Below are positions 6,171 to 10,998 of a DNA stretch of 10,998 nt, one piece after another. The DNA is taken from NCBI GenBank assembly GCA_030740415.1, contig JASLXI010000009.1, positions 245-11,242 of the forward strand. Direction: 5' to 3'. Both the position numbers and the translations under genes were made by a program. The first letter of the stretch is position 1. Every line of letters starts with the position of its first letter. The DNA is from Dehalococcoidia bacterium (GTDB lineage: Bacteria > Chloroflexota > Dehalococcoidia > UBA2985). Below the pieces are notes generated by a model. The model was not told the DNA's origin. It searched no databases and saw only the letters and a list, made by a program, of their open reading frames with translations.

Positions 6171-7496
6171 TCAGGGCAGTACGCTAGAAAGGCAGAGGTA
6201 GGCAGCACTTCGAGCTGGAGCAAAGGCACAAATGGACGTCTCAGCCTTGATGTTGACCTGCCGCTTGCCGGCCGTTCCCCGAAGCTGCTCTATACTATCG
6301 ATGTACATGGCTGTGCGAGTACGTCCGACACCCAAGTTCCCACCGCCGGAGGTGAAGGGGTGGGGTCCCTCAACAGAGATGTCACCGTTGAAGAAGTCTT
6401 TCGAATCTCCCTTACCCACTCCGTGCCACCCAAAGCCCTCCAAGGTCAACGGAAGGAAGAAGGAGTAGCCATCATAGGGATTAAAAACGTCGACTTCGTC
6501 CGCATGGAGTCCAGAGCCCTCGTAGGCCATTCGGGCTACCTGAGCCCTACCCGCCTCTGATTCGTCGAGGGTTTCTTGGCTACTTCGCACCGTTCCACCC
6601 TGTCCGCCGTTGTGATTGAGGACATATATGGGCTTCTGCCTCATGTCCTTGGCTCGCTCAGGGGTAGTGAAGAGGAAAGCACCAACTGCATTGACCGGCC
6701 GGTCACAGTCCCAAATCCTGCAGGGCCAGAGGACAGGCCGAGCGTTCGCATAGTCTTCGAAATTAAGCCCTGAGGCACCATGTAGAGAGTAGAAACCCCA
6801 ATCGTGCATGAGGCCGTTCCTGTGCTCGTTTATGATGACGGGGGCCATTAGCTCATCCCAGTCCACGCCATACCGGGCGCAGTACTGCTGGATTGTGATG
6901 GCGCCGGTGAGCTGTAACCCGTCCCCTGAACTCCATGGGGCATTCCACTGCCTATTGCCGGGGGCGTAATCTGAGGCGTTGTCTCCTCCGTGGCGATACC
7001 TCCCCTCGAAGTTATTCATACCATAGACCAGCAGTGCGGTCTCACAATGACCGTCGGCAACAGCCTGGGAAACCATGCCCATCTGCTCGCCGATGGCCGG
7101 CACGTTGTCTGGGGCAAACTTGACGTTGGTAAACCCAGGCATATTGTCTATTATCCACTTTGCATTCAGCCGGCTAAGGCCCCACTCAGAATCGTAAGGG
7201 GGCGCAAAATACTCGCGGGATGGTCCCCAGTCCGCCGAAGCACCGCCAGTGGCTCCTGCTCCGGTCTCGGGGCAGACAAACATTCCATCGACTTCTTCCG
7301 GCTTCACGCCAGCGTCGTCTAGGGCCTGCTGGATCGCCATCATGCCGTAGGCACCGTAGGTCTTGTCCATTGAGACTCCGTCCCAGCGCCGGTCGACCGG
7401 AGAGTTGCCCCATCCGACAATCGCGACCTTACCCTGACCGTCCCAGAGTCCCAATCCCTCTTTATCTCTTCTCCATCCAGTGTATTCTGTCGTCAT
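6171..7496 (-). CDS. Thiolase-fold protein (SCP-x/non-specific lipid-transfer-like acyl-CoA enzyme), nucleophilic Cys absent
   Basis: A 441-residue member of the thiolase-like group related to the sterol carrier protein x thiolases. Fold hallmarks: VAIVGWGNSPVDRR near 24-37, AIQQALDDAGVKPEEVDGMFV at 54-74, ALLVYGMNNFEGRY near 154-167, and the C-terminal glycine-rich FTSGGGNLGVGRT at 381-392 where classical thiolases have a GHP-type motif. Aligning by eye, Pro133 in VPAIGEQMG takes the place of the reactive cysteine, so a normal Claisen thiolase reaction is unlikely. Relatives paired with a DUF35 partner include steroid side-chain retro-aldolases (Ltp2 with ChsH2) and HMG-CoA synthase complexes, so a retro-aldol or other acyl-CoA C-C bond reaction is possible (inference). 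Start ATG has AAGGAG 7 bases upstream. The gene follows the DUF35 gene by 59 bases and is probably in its operon. Confidence 0.88.
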   Translation of the reverse strand: MTTEYTGWRRDKEGLGLWDGQGKVAIVGWGNSPVDRRWDGVSMDKTYGAYGMMAIQQALDDAGVKPEEVDGMFVCPETGAGATGGASADWGPSREYFAPPYDSEWGLSRLNAKWIIDNMPGFTNVKFAPDNVPAIGEQMGMVSQAVADGHCETALLVYGMNNFEGRYRHGGDNASDYAPGNRQWNAPWSSGDGLQLTGAITIQQYCARYGVDWDELMAPVIINEHRNGLMHDWGFYSLHGASGLNFEDYANARPVLWPCRIWDCDRPVNAVGAFLFTTPERAKDMRQKPIYVLNHNGGQGGTVRSSQETLDESEAGRAQVARMAYEGSGLHADEVDVFNPYDGYSFFLPLTLEGFGWHGVGKGDSKDFFNGDISVEGPHPFTSGGGNLGVGRTRTAMYIDSIEQLRGTAGKRQVNIKAETSICAFAPARSAAYLCLSSVLP

Positions 7497-7555
7497 TGTT
7501 CACTCCTTCTTGTGCAAGGTGCAAGGATTTTGCAATCCTGTTGAATGGTCAGCTA

Positions 7556-7960
7556 CTATACCAACTTCCAATCGTGGATAAGCTGGCCAGGCGAAACCTC
7601 CTCAAATACCACCTCCACCGCTGCCCCTATGGGGACCTGTCTGACAGGAACCCCTTCAAGGTTAGCATAGAAGTTAATGCCAGGGTCCTCGTCCAGGCTC
7701 ACGACGGCCACGTTGTAGGGCTGGTCTGGTATGCGGCGCTGGTACCTGCCATCATATGTGACAAAAAATGACAGTATGTGGCCCTTTCCCTCGACTTCTT
7801 TCCACTCATACTTGTCGGAGCTGCAATGCTGGCACGCCTGCCGCGGTGGGTATTGCAATGTGTTGCAGTTGGTGCAGTTCTGCACCGTTAGTCGTTTCTC
7901 ATTGATGGCCTCCCAAAAGGGCTTGCTCAAATCATCAGGTACAGGGATAAGCTTCGACAT
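7556..7960 (-). CDS. DUF35-family protein: rubredoxin-like zinc ribbon plus OB fold, partner of a thiolase-like enzyme
   Basis: The 134 residues follow the DUF35 plan. A short N-terminal helix (DLSKPFWEAINEKRL) is followed by a zinc ribbon with Cys29, Cys32, Cys43 and Cys46, including the characteristic YPPR between the pairs. An OB-fold domain follows (ILSFFVTYDGRYQRRIPDQPY, then NFYANLEGV and PIGAAVEVVFEEV). In characterised cases such proteins bind a thiolase-fold partner, stabilise it and help hold the acyl-CoA. The partner here is surely the thiolase-like gene 59 bases downstream. The ATG at 7960 is preceded by GAGGTG, 4 bases away. Cytoplasmic; substrate unknown. The gene looks intact. 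Confidence 0.92.
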   Translation of the reverse strand: MSKLIPVPDDLSKPFWEAINEKRLTVQNCTNCNTLQYPPRQACQHCSSDKYEWKEVEGKGHILSFFVTYDGRYQRRIPDQPYNVAVVSLDEDPGINFYANLEGVPVRQVPIGAAVEVVFEEVSPGQLIHDWKLV

Positions 7961-8365
7961 GTGTCACCTCTTATTCTAGTATCGTACGCCTCACTCCCAG
8001 AGTCCGCGCATTATATCCATGACGATGTTGCCAGAGTAGTCGATCCTCAGCAAACTATCGCACTACCTACTTGCATGCTTTCCAGGGAACGCTGCCCATA
8101 GATAGCAGGCAAGATCTACCTCACCTGAACTGTATCTGCACGTACGATTGGAACCGGCTTACCAGTTCCCAATGCAGTCATTCTGTGCCTATGACCCATC
8201 ACCCTCCGACATATCCGAAGAGCAATCCCATAGGTTAGTCAAGCTATCTACTCAGATCAGCCAAGGCCGTCATCAGCCCTTACGCTGACCTACTCACTCG
8301 AGACCGACGGACACGGGCATAATAAGCCACGACCGAGAGATAGTCAATCCTCGTTTATGGAGGGC
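7961..8365. other. Gene-poor spacer with two short - strand open stretches
   Basis: No full gene is seen. On the - strand, 8062-7991 reads a 23-residue stretch ending RIDYSGNIVMDIMRGLWE and a TGA that looks like a protein C-terminus just upstream of the DUF35 leader. Further upstream, 8199-8116 reads MTALGTGKPVPIVRADTVQVR (from its internal ATG) before a stop, with GGAGG close before the first ATG at 8199. These may be scraps of one decayed gene of the same operon, or chance. No RNA gene or terminator was recognised. Confidence 0.35.
8010..8015 (-). promoter_or_regulatory. Possible -10 element for the DUF35/thiolase-like pair
   Basis: A perfect TATAAT lies about 50 bases before the DUF35 start codon, preceded by ATGGA. 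No good -35 is found at 16-18 bases (TCGACT sits 21 bases away), so this is only a candidate. Confidence 0.35.
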
Positions 8366-8820
8366 TCAGTTATTGGCTGCGCCCTCCCGCATCCAGGTCT
8401 CGATGAGTGCGATCTCTTCTCCGGACACAGCCAGCCTATTCAGGGGCATTCGCGGCTGTACCTCTCCCTTAACACGTTGCATCAGGGCGTTTTTCGACGG
8501 ATCTCCAGGAATTATCTTACCTTGCCCTAGAATCCGCAGGCCATCAGGGTCCCCTAGGAGTCCACGTAGAGGCCTATCTGGCCCCCGTGGCATGAGTCGC
8601 AGTTCTTCTTGAGGATCGGTGTGGCTACGTCTTCGCGATAGCTCACCGTGGTCGAGCCTCCCGGGGTTACCGTGGGCGCTGGAGTCACTGTCGGGCGGGA
8701 CACCACGCGGCCCATGTGTCCAACCATTCCACAGGCCGAGGCGATACAGGCCATTGGCAACAGGAGCAGGAGTTGATACCAACGCGCTTTTGTAGGTGTT
8801 GCCTTCACGAGTTCAATCAT
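8366..8820 (-). pseudogene. c-type cytochrome domain lipoprotein, split by one frameshift
   Basis: Two frames join to one protein of about 150 residues. The first (ATG 8820) has a basic start, a hydrophobic segment (WYQLLLLLPMACIASAC) with a possible lipidated Cys30, a Thr/Pro/Val linker, and the heme site CDSCH at 74-78. It hits a stop within VDS-TAG at about 8556-8554. The second frame picks up at GDPDGLRILGQGKIIPGDPSKN and ends with PRMPLNRLAVSGEEIALIETWMREG, the usual tail of this cytochrome domain, where the Met of MP is the likely sixth heme ligand. The shift equals one lost base beside GGGG. No good Shine-Dalgarno precedes the ATG. If intact, it would be a periplasmic-side electron carrier; decay and assembly error are both possible. 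Confidence 0.75.
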
Positions 8821-9451
8821 AAGACATGGCAGGAGAATTTCCTATGCGGACTACAGTAGGCCAACTGGACTCTTATCTCAAGCACACCCCCCCCCTCGGC
8901 TACCGTCGATCTTTGCGTCTGTGTCCCGATCGCGCCGATGATTCACAGAATCACTTGAGCCCCTGACCCGTCTCATCTGGGCCGTAATCTCCCTCTTAAT
9001 ACCGAGCCAGGCCCTCATCAGGTGCAGCTCCTCCGTGGCTGTTAGACCAACGCCACCATATCACTGACGGACAAAGCAATAGTCCTTTGAACTGACCAGT
9101 CAGTTAGCAATTAGCACTGCCAGAAAGACAAATGGAGTAAGAGGGGGGGGGTCTACCCAACGGGCAGCCTGCACCCACGCACCTGCCGTTGCCAACAGTA
9201 TCACTTGAAGTCAGAAGGCAGTATCAAGCTTCTTCAGGAAGTCCTTGCCGCGGCTGACCATTGCTTAGTTCCAATTGGGACGTTATAGTGCGTATCCTGG
9301 ATCCAGAGGGAGTTGTGTACAACAGAATTATCTGGCACCCAGTGGAGTACAGGTACATATGGCGGTGAGTTAGTTGACATACCACGGACCGGTGCATGCT
9401 ATCACTTGCCACCATAGGCTGCGCGTTCTCCAGCGCGGCCAGAGTAATTCC
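8821..9451. other. Long spacer with opposed C9 and G9 runs and short coding-like scraps
   Basis: No convincing gene spans this stretch. It holds a C9 run (8887-8895) and a G9 run (9143-9151) that form a 12-base inverted repeat ACCCCCCCCCTC, 245 bases apart. On the + strand, 9258-9368 reads a 36-residue frame containing DVIVRILDPEGVVYNRIIW and ending at TGA, which resembles a protein C-terminus of unknown family. A perfect -35 TTGACA at 9374-9379 faces the next gene, but the best -10 (TGCTAT, 9397-9402) matches only 3 of 6. The stretch looks like decayed sequence. Confidence 0.4.
8878..9018 (-). CDS. Possible small protein of 46 residues
   Basis: An ATG at 9018 preceded by GGAGGAG nine bases upstream starts a frame reading MRAWLGIKREITAQMRRVRG and ending in a Gly-rich tail encoded by the C9/G9 homopolymer (SRGGGCA). 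The frame is open for 14 more codons upstream (YGGVGLTATEELHL), so it may be the remnant of a longer gene. The first part looks like an amphipathic helix. Family not recognised. A chance frame is quite possible. Confidence 0.25.
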   Translation of the reverse strand: MRAWLGIKREITAQMRRVRGSSDSVNHRRDRDTDAKIDGSRGGGCA

Positions 9452-10037
9452 ATGAGGAGAGGTGATACGAAGAAAGCAGGACTTGTTTTACTGGTGAGTC
9501 TGATAGCAGTGATGTCCGCTGTGGCACTTATGGCGTTCCAGCCGAGTGTTCAGGTTGTTTCGGTATCAAAGGGCTAGGCTCACATAGACCTCATGATCGA
9601 CATCGGATCGGGAGCAGAGGGCAGGTCCAGGAGTGGAGAGGCAATTATAAAAGGGATCTCGGACGATGGCAATTTCGTTGTTAACTCATTCTTCCGATAT
9701 TTCGTTCGTCCCAAATATAGGGTACGGCGGTATTGATGGCTTCTCAGTCGACTCTCTCTTCGACATAGAATACAGCATCGAAAGATCATCCAGTTTTGAC
9801 ACGGAAATTGTTGCCCTTTCGCCCACCGTCATACTTGGCGATCCAGATTTCGATCTGGCGTCAGGAGCAGCAATGGATGCTGTAGGTGCGGGTGTTATCT
9901 CCGCGAACCGGGACATATACTATGGACCAAGTGACTATACTCAAGTAACGTTTGATCAGGCCGACTTAATTGATATGCTGAGTAGCAGACTCATGCAAGC
10001 AATAATTAATAGTACGAAAGCGATTTACCGGTGGTAA
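9452..10037 (+). pseudogene. Decayed or mis-assembled exported protein, in at least two frames
   Basis: ATG 9452 begins a signal-like leader (MRRGDTKKAG, then LVLLVSLIAVMSAVALMAF) and continues to VQVVSVSKG before TAG at 9575-9577. The same frame is then open and reads GSGAEGRSRSGEAIIKGISDDGNFVVNS, which with VVSVS recalls the repeat of secreted WD40/TolB-like propellers (VSVS...ISADGRFVAFSS). Around 9700 the pattern moves to the next frame as SSDISFVPNIGYGGIDGF, which stays open from 9666 to 10037 with protein-like codon use and ends NSTKAIYRW. One in-frame stop and one frameshift are thus needed. Family assignment is weak; the 3' frame alone (123 residues from ATG 9666) could also be an independent gene. 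Confidence 0.45.
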
Positions 10038-10189
10038 GACCCACTTGGTACGCGAAGCACCCTCCGGCATGTACCTGTGCGAGCTGTGAGGAAAAGCGTT
10101 TCATACTACGGCAACATGGGAAGGTTGGCCGAAACGACAAGTGCCCATGTGGAAGCGGCAAGAAGTACAAGAGGTGCCACGGGGAGTGA
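10031..10189 (+). CDS. Small protein or C-terminal fragment with a SEC-C zinc motif
   Basis: The frame (open from 10013; GTG at 10031 is the only plausible start) encodes about 52 residues. It has two metal-binding-like parts: [14 protein letters not shown] with three cysteines, and [19 protein letters not shown], an exact SEC-C motif ([13 protein letters not shown]) as at the end of SecA and many other proteins, which binds zinc. The domain normally sits at a C-terminus, and no Shine-Dalgarno precedes the GTG. The preceding frame (to 10037) overlaps it and a single lost base would join them (...KAIYRW to [10 protein letters not shown]...), so it may be the true C-terminus of that gene. I have seen this WYxxHPP-C-x-C plus SEC-C combination as a C-terminal tail, mostly in Chloroflexota-like sequences (recollection, not checked). 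Confidence 0.65.
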   Translation: MVRPTWYAKHPPACTCASCEEKRFILRQHGKVGRNDKCPCGSGKKYKRCHGE

Positions 10190-10222
10190 TCCCGCCTTTC
10201 GGTAGCTATTAGTCCAATTGTG

Positions 10223-10231
10223 TGGTATAAT
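10223..10231 (+). promoter_or_regulatory. Extended -10 promoter upstream of the DEAD-box helicase
   Basis: TGGTATAAT contains a perfect -10 TATAAT (10226-10231) with the TGn extension. The -35 region is weak, as is usual for extended -10 promoters. Transcription would start near 10238, giving a leader of 150 bases or more before the helicase. Confidence 0.5.
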
Positions 10232-10409
10232 CCACCCCAGTGACATTGCGGTTCTTGATTTTGAATAGGGTGAGTGCCCCCTTGTAGGTGCCCCTTCCCC
10301 ATGCAATCCCCTGGCCGTGCCACCAATAATATGAAGAAGGTATACCCTCATAGCTACGTCATACTCCACACCAAATAATGGTTCGCATACAAACAGCCAC
10401 GTAAAACAG
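10232..10409 (+). other. Untranslated leader region before the helicase
   Basis: No gene is supported here. ATGs at 10331 and 10378 open only 15- and 8-codon frames without Shine-Dalgarno sequences. Just beyond, GCCGC-TTCC-GCGGC (10417-10430) followed by TTTT forms a short GC hairpin that could be a leader structure or simply coding sequence. Confidence 0.35.
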
Positions 10410-10998
10410 CCTCCCCGCCGCTTCCGCGGCTTTTCCCGCAGGAACGAATCCGCAGGGCCCCACATCTCCCGCTCTGGACCGCTTCCCCGCAACAGTAAAT
10501 TTGGCGACCTTGACGTTTCTGAGCCTATTGGTGCTGCTCTGCAGGGAATGGGCTACGACGGCCCAACACCCATCCAGGACAGGGTCATCCCTACTTTACT
10601 AAGCGGCAGAGATGTTGTAGGCCAGGCGCAGACGGGAACTGGCAAGACCGCAGCCTTCGGGATACCCCTAGCTGAATCCGTAGACACCAACAAAGCTCTA
10701 GTGCAGGGGTTGGTGCTTACGCCCACCAGAGAGTTAGCAGTCCAAGTCACCGCAGAGTTGTGTAAGATTGGGAAGAACCGAGGCATCAGCGTTGTGGCGA
10801 TCTACGGCGGTCAGAATATAGACCGTCAGATACGAGACCTGAGACGCGGTGCCCACATTGTAGTTGGAACACCAGGCCGGATGCTTGACCATCTGGGGCG
10901 AGGAACCCTCAACCTGCGCACGGTGAATATAGCGATCCTGGACGAGGCCGATGAGATGTTGGACATTGGCTTTGCCGATGCCATTGAGGATATTCTGC
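10410..10998 (+). CDS. DEAD-box ATP-dependent RNA helicase, N-terminal part (3' end outside window)
   Basis: Helicase core domain 1 of the DEAD-box family, which unwinds RNA duplexes in ribosome assembly, cold adaptation or mRNA decay. In order: Q motif (FGDLDVS...GYDGPTPIQ, from 10500), motif I AQTGTGKT, motif Ia PTRELAVQV, the GG of YGGQN, motif Ib TPGRMLDHL, and motif II LDEADEML; the window ends soon after. The start is unresolved: the frame is open from 10335, with no ATG, GTG or TTG before ATG 10548, which lies inside the Q motif and would remove its Phe. Codons from about 10410 read an Arg-rich stretch (PPRRFRGFSRRNE) typical of helicase extensions, so I place the visible coding there. 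A one-base loss near 10390 could link it to ATG 10378. Confidence 0.9.

Noticed and set aside
7220..7771. + strand frame of 183 codons
   Set aside because: It is antisense to both the thiolase-like gene and the DUF35 gene and has no recognisable motif.
8887..9151. Miniature transposable element bounded by the C9/G9 runs
   Set aside because: The repeat is almost only homopolymer, similarity stops at its edges and no target duplication is seen.
9575..9577. TAG read through as pyrrolysine
   Set aside because: Nothing in the window supports pyrrolysine use, and a further frameshift downstream points to decay or error instead.
10106..10492. - strand frame of 128 codons near the helicase
   Set aside because: It runs antisense to the SEC-C motif and the helicase leader, and its peptide shows no family features.

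Overview
The window looks like a fragment of a free-living bacterial chromosome of moderately high GC, most plausibly Chloroflexota-like (Dehalococcoidia/SAR202 type). That placement is an inference from the gene mix (thiolase-like/DUF35 pair, HPPACTC-plus-SEC-C tail, several TTG starts with strong Shine-Dalgarno sequences). No rRNA, tRNA, CRISPR array or intact mobile element is visible.

Left edge, + strand (1-1247): the C-terminal 279 residues of UvrC, followed by a small membrane protein gene split by a single frameshift. Positions 1287-5215, - strand: a compact sulfate-assimilation operon read right to left. It has a consensus-like promoter and a structured leader that ends in a terminator-like hairpin, then a TauE/SafE permease, APS reductase (cysH type), APS kinase (cysC), ATP sulfurylase (sat) and an unrecognised 131-residue protein. 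The enzyme genes overlap by 1 to 4 bases. ATP sulfurylase makes APS, which then either goes to the Fe-S APS reductase (toward sulfite and cysteine) or to APS kinase (PAPS).

Positions 5258-5989, - strand: a small HAD-like phosphatase with an unusual Cys/His tail and its own promoter. Positions 6171-8015, - strand: a DUF35 zinc-ribbon/OB-fold protein followed by a thiolase-fold protein with no cysteine at the usual nucleophile position. Such pairs act together on acyl-CoA substrates. Positions 7961-8365 and 8821-9451 are largely gene-free and hold only short remnants.

Right end: a c-type cytochrome lipoprotein gene broken by one frameshift (- strand), a decayed exported-protein gene (+ strand), a small SEC-C zinc-motif reading frame, an extended -10 promoter, and the start of a DEAD-box RNA helicase that lacks an obvious start codon.

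The most interesting candidate is the leader of the sulfur operon (5014-5215). It has the layout of a cysteine-responsive attenuator: a possible short leader peptide with a Cys codon, three mutually exclusive pairings and a U-rich terminator. It rests on sequence reading only. Several frameshifts lie beside short homopolymers, so assembly error must be excluded before calling those genes decayed.
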